Below, one piece after another: positions 1-7,691 of a stretch of 13,851 nt of DNA; the stretch's first letter is position 1, and every line of letters starts with the position of its first letter. Under the pieces are notes generated by a model, which was not told the origin of the DNA, did no database searches, and saw nothing but the letters and a program-made list of their open reading frames with translations. Made by a program: the position numbers and the translations under genes. The stretch comes from JAAYZB01 sp937958685 (GTDB taxonomy: Bacteria; Bacillota_I; Bacilli_A; Izemoplasmatales; Hujiaoplasmataceae), in NCBI GenBank assembly GCA_036824265.1, contig DAITAL010000030.1:1-13851 (forward strand). The letters are read 5' to 3'.

Positions 1-850
1 CCAGAATCATCCCGGAGACCGGATAGTTGAAATTGGTGTCGACCGCCTCCGTGCGGGTGATGCCGGCGTCAACGCCATAATAGGGGAACTCATAGATGTC
101 GGAGACCGCGCCGATCTCCTTGTAACGGATCAGGGCACCCGAACCGTCGGGAACGAAAACGTAGCCGGGGATCGAATCGCCATAGACGGCTCCGAGGAAC
201 GGGAAGACCTTGACGCTGCGGAGCGGATAGGCCGTGCCCTCGCTGATTTCCGATGCCGGCACTTCGACCCGCAGGTAATCATCATCGAGATAGACGCGGA
301 TTGTGAGCGAGATGCCGGAAATACCGTAATTGACCACCAGTTCGTAACCATTGTCAATCAGTTGGTAGGCCAGCGTCGTCGCCGGACTCATGTAGAAGGA
401 TTCCTCAGTGATGATGTAAGCGCCTGTACTTGGATTGTACGTATAGTATTCGATGACAGCGGCGGAATTGATGATCCCTTCCCAGCGGGTGTTGAAGTTG
501 GGGATGTCCTCGCCGCTTTTCGCAAAGGAGGAACCGTAGATGTAGCCGCTTTCCTTGGCGAGGACGCGGATCGCCCCGTTCGGGTTTTCCGCATAGAGTT
601 CGAGTTTGGCGTTCTCGCCGACGAGCGAGAAGGTCGAGGGGATATCGAGGTGGTTGGCAACCGGGGTCTCGTCATCCAACTGCGTGTACTGGTTGGAACG
701 ATAGAGCGCCTCGTCGAGAGTGGCCTCGGCAGCCGGCGGACCATCGAGCAATTGGTTGGGCAAGGGTCTCGCAATCACCGCAAGGAGCGGGATAACGATA
801 ACCAGCAAGCCGCCCAACATGGCCTTTTTCCAAACATTAGCCAAAGACAC
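1..850 (-). CDS. DUF5696-type protein, 3' end outside the window
   Basis: Partial gene: 283 codons are visible and the frame runs off the left edge. I place the start at GTG 848-850 because a perfect ribosome binding site (AAGGAGGTGAT, 856-866) precedes it and this frame stays open to position 1. An in-frame ATG at 818-820 would remove the first ten residues and has no comparable site. Residues about 10-27 are hydrophobic (LGGLLVIVIPLLAVIA) and form a signal peptide or signal anchor, so the rest is probably outside the membrane. The visible part is beta-rich, with a motif VFVPDGSGALI near residues 231-241 that I associate from memory with the DUF5696 (PF18952) family, whose function is unknown. 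The gene overlaps the preceding NHL/Yip1 gene by 14 nt, so translation is probably coupled. Its place at the end of an import operon suggests a role with oligosaccharides at the cell surface, which is inference. The family name is moderately sure, the function unknown. Confidence 0.72.
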   Translation of the reverse strand, partial: MSLANVWKKAMLGGLLVIVIPLLAVIARPLPNQLLDGPPAAEATLDEALYRSNQYTQLDDETPVANHLDIPSTFSLVGENAKLELYAENPNGAIRVLAKESGYIYGSSFAKSGEDIPNFNTRWEGIINSAAVIEYYTYNPSTGAYIITEESFYMSPATTLAYQLIDNGYELVVNYGISGISLTIRVYLDDDYLRVEVPASEISEGTAYPLRSVKVFPFLGAVYGDSIPGYVFVPDGSGALIRYKEIGAVSDIYEFPYYGVDAGITRTEAVDTNFNYPVSGMIL

Positions 851-2873
851 GGTTGATCACCTCCTTGAACCAGGAGACCAGGAAGTTCCACAGCTGCGAA
901 CCAAAGGCATAGACGATGAATCCGATCAGGATGATGATCGCCATCGCAAACAGCGTCATCAGGAGATTCTTGATCGTTTCCCTGATCTCGTAGTTGTGGA
1001 TCTCCTTGGTCGAGAGGAACACGAGCAACCCCGTCCAGCCGTAGATCACGGCACTGGCCAGCTGGAAGATGATGGTTTCGTTCTGGGTCAGGACCCGCGA
1101 GAGCAGAATCAGCGGGATCCAGCCGGCAAACAGCGGCGCCATCGCGTAGATCGTCCCGATATAGACGTCCTTCATCCAGCCTTCGCCATCCGAAAGCGTC
1201 GAGATCAGGTAATTGCAGAAGACGAACAGGAACACGGCGCCGAAGAATTTCACAGCCTCCGCTCCCAGATTGATGGTGTCCGCATACTGGTTGAAGATAT
1301 AGCCGGTGTAGCGCTGGACAAAGAGATACATGACGAACATGAAGAGAAGCAAGATCGTCGCCGAGAGCGGCGATGCCCGCTTGAGCCGCTTGATCTGGAA
1401 GAAGCCGTCCAGCGGATGCTTGAGCATGTGGAAGATCAGCGTGTACTCCCTTACGACAGGATTCGCCTTGATGGCGCTCACCTGCTGGTTGATGCCGGCA
1501 AACACCAAGGTTTTCCGGTTCAGGCGCTTAAGGATCGCGAGCACGACCCAGAGCGCGAGCAGCAGGCTGAAGATCAGCGTCAGGTTCTGCTTGAGCCAGA
1601 GGTCGCGCACCTGCCAGAACGTCTCCGAATAACCGGCGACATCGTTGGCCAGACGGAATTCCGCGAGCGCATCCTCGAGGGCGCCGCTTTGGAAATAGGC
1701 TTTGCCAAGCGCCGCATGCGCCAGCGCGAAATTGGTGTTTTGGGCGATGATGCTCTCAAAATTCGCCCGGCTCTCCTGGTAGAGGCCGAGCTGGTTCATG
1801 ACGATCGCCTCCTGGACGAGCGTCGCAAACGCGGTCGGCTGGTAAGCCACGACGAGACCGGCGGTCCCGTCGAGCACGAAGAGACGGTTGTTGTCGTCGA
1901 TCGCGATCGCGGTCGCCGTCTTGATCTGGCCGAAGCGGTTGGAGATGCCTTGCGTGAGTCCGAAGGCGAACAAGAGGTTGCCGGAGGGATCATACTGGAC
2001 GACAAGGCCGTCGTCATAGACGGCGTAAAGGAAGCCAAGATCATCGACGGCCAAGTCGACGATGTCCTGCTCGCGGTTGTAGTTGGCCATCGTCAGGATG
2101 TTGTTGCCGTTGACATCGAGTTTCTTGAGCGCGAACTCGGTGTTGGGCGTCGAGGTATAGACCAGCGATTTGTTGTTGATGGCGATATTGGTCGGTGAAG
2201 GCGGCGTGCTCGCCGCATACTCGTCTTCGACGACGAAGATGTCCGCAAGCCGCTGCAAGAACGACTTCGACGACAGGTTGACCCCGAAATAGCCGAGAAA
2301 CGATCCATCATAGTTCAACTGGATGATGCCCGAGGTCGAACCGTCGCCGACAATGTAGATGTTTTCGCCGGCGCCGACGACGACCTTGATCGGCACATAC
2401 AACGAGGACGAGCCGAACAGCGGTTCCATCGGCCGTTGGTAATCGCGGATCAGCGTCCCGTCGGCGGCGAACTTGAAGACGCGCGCCTGGCCCTTGTCCG
2501 CCACATACACGTACCCCGCCGCGGAGACGAAAACGCCCGTCGGTTCTTGCAGATCATCCTTGCCGATTTCCCGGACGAGGTCGCCCTCATAGTCGAAGAC
2601 GGCGATCCGGCGGTTGTTGCTGTCGGCGACATAGATCAGACCATCCTTGATGAAGAGATCTTGCGGTGAAGACAACGAACCCGCGGGATTGATGTTTCCC
2701 AGGGGGATATAGGCGGTCTGCGTGTAGGTCAGCTTCCCTTCATAGTCGACGGTGTAGGTGTCGTACGGGTAACCGTCGTGCCAGAAGGAGCTATCGGCCT
2801 TGACGTGCCCAATGCAAGGCAGGAAAGAACAGGTGAAAAGGAGCAACAACAGCACTAGACTCATTTTTTTCAT
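837..2873 (-). CDS. Secreted NHL beta-propeller / TPR / Yip1-domain membrane protein
   Basis: About 678 residues. I choose ATG 2871-2873 (MKKMSLVLLLLLF...). The GTG at 2880-2882 would add three residues but lies within the likely ribosome binding site (AGGGGGTGG). Residues 1-26 are a signal peptide with a probable VKA|DS cleavage. Residues about 60-345 contain NHL-type blades, with repeated patterns such as LIYVADSNNRRIAVFDYEG and YVYVADKGQARVFKF, and later LYAVYDDGLVVQYD and LFVLDGTAGLVVAYQ. Residues about 350-415 look like one or two TPR helices pairs (YQESRANFESIIAQN, ALGKAYFQSGALEDALAEF). A membrane segment follows at about 431-450, then a basic cytoplasmic stretch and a five-segment membrane region at about 505-660 containing GEGWMKDVYIGTIYAMAP, typical of Yip1-type domains. 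The gene sits 12 nt after the second permease gene and overlaps the next gene by 14 nt. It may sense or scaffold the importer from outside the membrane; no function is established. Confidence 0.85.
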   Translation of the reverse strand: MKKMSLVLLLLLFTCSFLPCIGHVKADSSFWHDGYPYDTYTVDYEGKLTYTQTAYIPLGNINPAGSLSSPQDLFIKDGLIYVADSNNRRIAVFDYEGDLVREIGKDDLQEPTGVFVSAAGYVYVADKGQARVFKFAADGTLIRDYQRPMEPLFGSSSLYVPIKVVVGAGENIYIVGDGSTSGIIQLNYDGSFLGYFGVNLSSKSFLQRLADIFVVEDEYAASTPPSPTNIAINNKSLVYTSTPNTEFALKKLDVNGNNILTMANYNREQDIVDLAVDDLGFLYAVYDDGLVVQYDPSGNLLFAFGLTQGISNRFGQIKTATAIAIDDNNRLFVLDGTAGLVVAYQPTAFATLVQEAIVMNQLGLYQESRANFESIIAQNTNFALAHAALGKAYFQSGALEDALAEFRLANDVAGYSETFWQVRDLWLKQNLTLIFSLLLALWVVLAILKRLNRKTLVFAGINQQVSAIKANPVVREYTLIFHMLKHPLDGFFQIKRLKRASPLSATILLLFMFVMYLFVQRYTGYIFNQYADTINLGAEAVKFFGAVFLFVFCNYLISTLSDGEGWMKDVYIGTIYAMAPLFAGWIPLILLSRVLTQNETIIFQLASAVIYGWTGLLVFLSTKEIHNYEIRETIKNLLMTLFAMAIIILIGFIVYAFGSQLWNFLVSWFKEVINRVFG
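856..866 (-). promoter_or_regulatory. Canonical ribosome binding site for the DUF5696-type gene
   Basis: The minus strand reads AAGGAGGTGAT here, fully complementary to the usual 3' end of Bacillota 16S rRNA, with 5 nt before GTG 848-850. It lies inside the last codons of the upstream NHL/Yip1 gene. This site decides the GTG start and shows that the two genes overlap rather than being separated. Confidence 0.85.
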
Positions 2874-2885
2874 TCCAGCCACCCC

Positions 2886-3782
2886 CTACTTGATGCCCGA
2901 GTGGGCCATCGTGTCGATGACCTTGCTCTGCAGGAAAATGAAGATGACGAGATTGGGGACGAACATGATGAGCGAAGCGGCGGCGGCCATGCCCTGGCCG
3001 GCGACGGGATTGGTGTTGGTCGTCAGGGTGCCCATGTAGAAGGCGAACGTCTTCAAGGCGTCGGTATTGATGTAGGTGGCGCTGGTGTCGGCGGAATTCC
3101 AGACGGTTTGGAACGACAGGATCATGATCGTCGCGATCGCCGGTTTGATCAGGGGAACAACGATCTTGCCAAAGATCTGCCATTCGTTGGCCCCGTCGAT
3201 CCGGGCGGCGTCCAGCAGTTCGTTGGGGATCTGGTCGATGAACTGCTTGACCAGGAACAACCCCACGGGGACCGCGAGATAAGGCAGGATGTGGATCCAG
3301 AACGAATCGATCAATCCCAGGGTCTCGATCACGAGGTAGCGCGGGATCGTCACGGCGACGCCGACGAACATCAGCGCGATCGTGTTGATCTCGTTGAGCG
3401 TCTTCTTGCCGCGAAAATTGAGTTTCGACAGGGCATAGCCGGCGAGCGTCGCGATCAGGATCGAAACGACGATCACGACCGCCGTCACCACGAGCGAGTT
3501 GAACAGATACCGGCTCATCGGGATGCCGGAAGTCCCCGTCAGGGCGAACAGGTTGCGGAAGTTCGCCATCGTCGGGTTCTTGACGAGGAAACGCGGCGGG
3601 AAGGCGAACAATTCCTCAAACGGCTTGAAGGCATGATTGAAGATGAACAGCAGCGGCAACAGCATCACGAGACTGATCGGCAGCAACACCGCGAGATACC
3701 GGAGCTGCACCGGGTGGAACCGCGACGGGTTGATCTTCGTGGCCTGGAATTTCGAGCGGCGGCGCTTGCTTGGCGGCTTCAT
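2886..3782 (-). CDS. Carbohydrate ABC transporter permease, MalG/AraQ type
   Basis: A 298-residue integral membrane protein, normal for this family. After a basic cytoplasmic N-terminus (KPPSKRRRSKFQ), six hydrophobic segments can be seen, the first at about 28-50 and the last at about 268-285. The EAA loop that contacts the ATPase is at residues about 191-214: DAARIDGANEWQIFGKIVVP, followed by LIKP. The downstream pattern SFQTVWN is also typical of MalG-type subunits. The start ATG overlaps the stop of the preceding permease gene (ATGA, 3779-3782), showing translational coupling and a probable 1:1 heterodimer with that protein. It forms half of the sugar import channel. No ATPase gene is visible, so a shared MsmX-like ATPase from elsewhere would be needed (known for many Bacillota CUT1 importers, inferred here). 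The substrate cannot be read from the permease itself. Confidence 0.95.
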   Translation of the reverse strand: MKPPSKRRRSKFQATKINPSRFHPVQLRYLAVLLPISLVMLLPLLFIFNHAFKPFEELFAFPPRFLVKNPTMANFRNLFALTGTSGIPMSRYLFNSLVVTAVVIVVSILIATLAGYALSKLNFRGKKTLNEINTIALMFVGVAVTIPRYLVIETLGLIDSFWIHILPYLAVPVGLFLVKQFIDQIPNELLDAARIDGANEWQIFGKIVVPLIKPAIATIMILSFQTVWNSADTSATYINTDALKTFAFYMGTLTTNTNPVAGQGMAAAASLIMFVPNLVIFIFLQSKVIDTMAHSGIK

Positions 3783-4717
3783 TCGTCTTTGCTCCCGAAC
3801 AGGCGGAACGCAAACCGCGAAACCGCATAGACCACCAGCAACAGAATCACCGAGAGGGCTGCCGCATAGCCCATCTCGTATTTGGTGAAGCCGAAGAATT
3901 CGATATGATTGACGATCAGCTGGCCGGCATACTGGGGCGTCGGGTTGGAACCCGACAGCGCCACGCCGATGCCGGAAGCGCCAAATGTGCCGACGATCGC
4001 CATCACCGCGCCAAACAGCATCTGCGGTTTGATCGTCGGGATCGTGATGTAGATCATCTCCTGGAACTTGTTCTTGATGCCGTCGATGTAACCGGCCTCA
4101 TACAGATCCTGGTTGACATTGAGGATGCCGGCGAGCATCGCGAGGAAGCCGACGCCCATCGAACTCCAGAGGGTGACGCCGATCATGATCGGCATCAGAT
4201 ATTCTTTCGAAGTCAGCCAGGCGATCGGCTCGTTGATCGCCCCGATGTTCATCAGGAACATGTTCAAATACCCGGTCTCGTCGCCGGCAAAGATGACCTT
4301 CCACAAAACCGCCATCGTCACGCCCGCGGTCAGCGAGGGCGAATAGATGATCAAAGCGAGGACGGTTCTGACTTTCGGGGTCAGTTGCGCGAGCAGCCAC
4401 GCCAGCAAAAACGAGAGGATATAGCCTCCCGGGCCGACGATGACCGCGTATTTGAGCGTGTTGGGAATGACATACTGCATGAATTCGACGTCGCTGGTGA
4501 GAATGTTGATGAAATTCTCAAAACCCACGAAATAGGGTGTCCTGACGGTGTCGAAATAGGTGAAGGCGAGCCCGATCGCGGCCGCGACCGGCACCACGAT
4601 GAAGATGAAGAACATCAGGGCATACGGAAAGACGAACACATAGGCGATCCGTTGGCGGTCGCTGACTTTGCGTTTGGACATGAAGAGGCCCCGAAGACGG
4701 GCGACGAATGGCTTCAC
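3779..4717 (-). CDS. Carbohydrate ABC transporter permease, MalF/UgpA type
   Basis: A 312-residue membrane protein with six hydrophobic segments, starting with FVFPYALMFFIFIVVPVAAA at about 28-47. The EAA loop is at about 207-231 (EAGYIDGIKNKFQEMIYITI then PTIKP). It is the MalF-like partner of the permease encoded immediately downstream (ATGA overlap). The start is GTG 4715-4717, which overlaps the TGA of the large binding-protein gene (GTGA). A strong Shine-Dalgarno stretch GGGGGTGAT lies at 4723-4731. An internal ATG at 4679-4681 would remove 12 residues and is preceded by a much poorer site. The order of binding protein, MalF-type permease and MalG-type permease is standard for CUT1 sugar importers. 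The substrate is probably an oligosaccharide handled by the GH94 enzyme upstream, which is inferred from context only. Confidence 0.95.
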   Translation of the reverse strand: MKPFVARLRGLFMSKRKVSDRQRIAYVFVFPYALMFFIFIVVPVAAAIGLAFTYFDTVRTPYFVGFENFINILTSDVEFMQYVIPNTLKYAVIVGPGGYILSFLLAWLLAQLTPKVRTVLALIIYSPSLTAGVTMAVLWKVIFAGDETGYLNMFLMNIGAINEPIAWLTSKEYLMPIMIGVTLWSSMGVGFLAMLAGILNVNQDLYEAGYIDGIKNKFQEMIYITIPTIKPQMLFGAVMAIVGTFGASGIGVALSGSNPTPQYAGQLIVNHIEFFGFTKYEMGYAAALSVILLLVVYAVSRFAFRLFGSKDE

Positions 4718-7647
4718 TCGGCATCACCCCCGAGCAGGCGCTCGACGTACGCCCTGGCCGCCAGCGCATACGGCTTGAGGACGTTGCCCTGCTTGTCCAG
4801 ATAGCCGAACTCGCTCATCTTCTTGCGGATTTCCCGGTCTGCGCGGATCACGGCATCATAGAGCTCGACGCGCAGGTTCTTCCGGTCGATGACGACCTTG
4901 TTCCAGAGGTTGGAGATCTCGAGTTCGACCTGATAGGAGCCCGGGACCTTGGGAAGCTCCCTTAGCCACTCCCACTGCTCGCCGATGACAGAAAGATCGG
5001 CAGCCGCAAAGCCGGAAGCGTTGAATGCGGCCACATTGGCGCTGTTCCAGAGGTATTCCCTTCCGAGCGTCGAAAGCAGGAGCCGCGAGAAATCGATCTG
5101 CGTCGCGGTGGTGGCCCACCATTTCAAGAACGCCCAGCTTTCCGCCGCCTTCTCGGTGTTCCTGAAGATGACGTTGGCGGTCGCCGCGCCCGGAGCGCTC
5201 CGGTCGATTTCGCCGTTCTTGTCGACGCCGGGAAGCGGAGCGATGCCCCACAAGCCCTGGATGTCGGGCGCGGCATTGAGCAGCGTGACATACATGCCGA
5301 AATCACCGACACCGATCGGGCAGTTGCCCAGGCGGAAATCGTTGTAGAAAGAGGAGACCGTCACATCCATCGAATAGATCGTGTATAATTCCGTCATCAT
5401 CGTCAAAGCCTCGACACTGCCGGCGTCGTCGATCGCGGTGGCGAAACCATCGCCGCGGTAGACTTCCGAACCGTGTTGAAAGAGGAAGGGCAAAGTGGAA
5501 TCGAAGGCTTTCAGGGAGGTGGCGCTGGAGAGCGGAATGTAGAAATTCATCCCGTAGCGTTTCAATACAGGCAGGATCTCAGTCACTTCCTGCCAGGTGT
5601 CCGGGATCTGGATGTCGAGGGTCGAAAGGATGTCCTTTCGATAAAACAGCACGTAGAAGTTCTGCGTGTCGGGCAGGCCGTACAACCCTTCGGCGTAGAC
5701 CATCGGCACCAGGGCCTCGGGATTATAAAGCGCAAGCGTCGTCGCGAAATCCGCATCATCCGCAAATTGGGACAGATCATAAAGCGCGCCACGGATACCC
5801 AGATCATACGGCATCCAGGAAGCGATGCCGAGGGCGACATCGGGATTTTGTTTCGCCGAGTTGGCGAGGATCAGCTTGCCCTCGGCCGACATCACCGAGA
5901 TCCTGACCTTGATGCCGGAGGCGGTCGTGAACTTCTCGTCCGCGAGCTTCTGGATCAGATCGACATACTGCTTCGAGCGGTTGACCCAGACCTCGAGCTC
6001 ATCCGGATCGGCCTTGACCGAATAGCGCTCTTCGAAGAAAGAGCGGAAGAACCGGCGGATCGCAAGCCAGATCGACGGCAAGAAGCCGGCATTGGCGCGC
6101 GGAAGTTCGGTTTCGGTATGGACATAGAACTTGTCAATATCCAAGGGACTGTAGACGAGAACGCCCTGGATGATGCCCAGCAGGGCGGCAACGGATGCCG
6201 GCGAGGTGGCCAGCATCGTGATGTTTTTGGGAATCTCGTTGGGTTTTTGCGCGAGCAAGCGCAGATGGCGGATACACAAGGCGAGATGGCTCTCCGCCGC
6301 GGAAGCCTTGCGGGAGCCGTTGTTGGCGGCGAGATACTCTTGCTCTGCCTCGAGTCTGGCGGCGAGCGCCAGCAGATCGGTGCCGATCGTTGGCAGATAA
6401 TCGGTGATCTCCCAGTCACGGTCCTCGTCGACCTGGTTGCCCGTCAGTTTCCGGATATCGAGTGCAAGCTGGTTGACGGTTGTCAGCACCTCGCGCACTG
6501 TCTGGTAGGTGTCGCGGTAGACCGCGAGGTTGACGCTTAAGGAGATCTCGTTGCGGCCGCTTTCCAGATAGAACAGGTAAGCATTGCCCGCGGCATCCGC
6601 GGGGGTGTAGTTGAACCAACGGTGGGAATAGGGGATGCGGAGGGCGGCGGCTTCCTGGAAGGGAACCTCGCCGTTGATCATCAGGGTTCTGAAGACGGCG
6701 GCGTTCGTCACCTCCGCCTGCCTCACCTTGAATGACAGAAAGTAATAGCCGGACTGGGCGACGTCGACATGGTAATAGACCGTATCGCGTTCCGACGCGA
6801 AGGTCGATCCGGCCAGGATGTTCAGTTTGAGCAGGGAGACATCAAAGGGGGTGACACCGAGATCGCGGGAGACGCCCGCCTGGATCGAGGAGGAATTCTT
6901 GGCGTGCGGTGTCTCCGCCTCCACGGTGTAAAGGGATTGATTGGCAATGACATCGCCCTGTTCGCGGTACTCGGCGTATGTCGGCAGGGAGGCGATGCCT
7001 CTTGCCAGCACATCGCCCAAAAGGAAGTTGCCCTGCTTGCGCTTGAGCGTGATGAGGTTTTCCCCCGCCTCGAGGCGGAAGGATAGCGGTTCGACATGGA
7101 AACCCATTGGATCCATGAACCCTTGCCGGTACCACTTGAGCGCCAGCGACTGCTCGACGAAGAAATCGTTGCCGAAGCGGTCGACGGCAAAGGTGTCGCC
7201 GGCCTGCCAATGCTTGTAAAGGATGATCTGCGCGGCTTCGGCGAAGGGGAGCTCCCCATCGATCCAAAGTTCCAGTTCATAGTTGAGGTAATCTTCATCA
7301 AGGGGATAAAAATCGAGATAGAAGCGGTAAAGTCCCGTCGATGGCACGGTGATAGCGAGGGTGATCTGGTCGAACTCATCCCAACTGCGGGCTTCATGAT
7401 GGTAGCCATGGGAAAACGCTGCGGCCGCGCCGCCCTGGAAGGCGGAAGGCGCGACCGTCACGGCCACATCCGCATTGCCGGCATAACCATCCGCCTCCCA
7501 GTCCGCCAGGGTTTCCCGATAGCTGCCGTTTTGCCAAGCGGGGACGGTCTGGGCCGGGGAGAAAGCCAAAACAGCGTCGGCGTGAAGCGCGACGCTGACC
7601 CAAGTCAGCAATCCGAGCAGTACCAGAAGCATGACTTTCCTTGGCAT
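4714..7647 (-). CDS. Giant extracellular solute-binding protein with duplicated N-terminal beta modules
   Basis: 977 residues, more than twice the size of an ordinary sugar-binding protein. Residues 1-28 form a Sec signal peptide (probable cleavage after AVLA). No lipobox cysteine is present, so the mode of attachment is unclear. Two related beta-rich modules follow, at about 60-215 and 245-375. Each has a (D/N)GE(L/V)PF.EAA motif (IDGELPFAEAA at 129-139, INGEVPFQEAA at 324-334), then a Tyr and Trp at similar spacing, and then a LE(A/S)G.N strand. They resemble galactose-binding/CBM-like beta-sandwiches. A helical spacer covers about 375-540. Residues about 545-945 are a family 1 solute-binding domain (WVNRSKQYVDLIQKLAD, ISVMSAEGKLILANSAKQNP, YGLPDTQNFYVLFYRKDIL). 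The ribosome binding site GGGAGGA precedes the ATG. The gene lies 44 nt after the smaller binding-protein gene and overlaps the permease start by 4 nt. Similar long binding proteins occur in Bacillota as far as I recall, without an established ligand. Confidence 0.88.
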   Translation of the reverse strand: MPRKVMLLVLLGLLTWVSVALHADAVLAFSPAQTVPAWQNGSYRETLADWEADGYAGNADVAVTVAPSAFQGGAAAAFSHGYHHEARSWDEFDQITLAITVPSTGLYRFYLDFYPLDEDYLNYELELWIDGELPFAEAAQIILYKHWQAGDTFAVDRFGNDFFVEQSLALKWYRQGFMDPMGFHVEPLSFRLEAGENLITLKRKQGNFLLGDVLARGIASLPTYAEYREQGDVIANQSLYTVEAETPHAKNSSSIQAGVSRDLGVTPFDVSLLKLNILAGSTFASERDTVYYHVDVAQSGYYFLSFKVRQAEVTNAAVFRTLMINGEVPFQEAAALRIPYSHRWFNYTPADAAGNAYLFYLESGRNEISLSVNLAVYRDTYQTVREVLTTVNQLALDIRKLTGNQVDEDRDWEITDYLPTIGTDLLALAARLEAEQEYLAANNGSRKASAAESHLALCIRHLRLLAQKPNEIPKNITMLATSPASVAALLGIIQGVLVYSPLDIDKFYVHTETELPRANAGFLPSIWLAIRRFFRSFFEERYSVKADPDELEVWVNRSKQYVDLIQKLADEKFTTASGIKVRISVMSAEGKLILANSAKQNPDVALGIASWMPYDLGIRGALYDLSQFADDADFATTLALYNPEALVPMVYAEGLYGLPDTQNFYVLFYRKDILSTLDIQIPDTWQEVTEILPVLKRYGMNFYIPLSSATSLKAFDSTLPFLFQHGSEVYRGDGFATAIDDAGSVEALTMMTELYTIYSMDVTVSSFYNDFRLGNCPIGVGDFGMYVTLLNAAPDIQGLWGIAPLPGVDKNGEIDRSAPGAATANVIFRNTEKAAESWAFLKWWATTATQIDFSRLLLSTLGREYLWNSANVAAFNASGFAAADLSVIGEQWEWLRELPKVPGSYQVELEISNLWNKVVIDRKNLRVELYDAVIRADREIRKKMSEFGYLDKQGNVLKPYALAARAYVERLLGGDAE

Positions 7648-7691
7648 GGAGATCCTCCCGTCAGGATTAGGTGCTGGTGGTGAGCAGAAAA

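Noticed and set aside
835..837. ATG overlapping the stop of the NHL/Yip1 gene (TAATG)
   Set aside because: It is out of frame with the DUF5696-type protein and leads to a non-conserved peptide. The GTG at 848-850 has the perfect ribosome binding site and the right frame.
720..2198. Long plus-strand open frame (492 codons)
   Set aside because: It lies opposite the NHL/Yip1 gene. The protein is rich in Asp, Glu, Arg and His with no recognisable domain, as expected for the antisense of a GC-rich coding frame. The minus-strand gene has a signal peptide, domains and operon spacing.
2901..3830. Plus-strand open frame (309 codons) opposite the second permease gene
   Set aside because: The translation is extremely rich in charged residues and glutamine and mirrors the hydrophobic permease codons. 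It is not a real gene.
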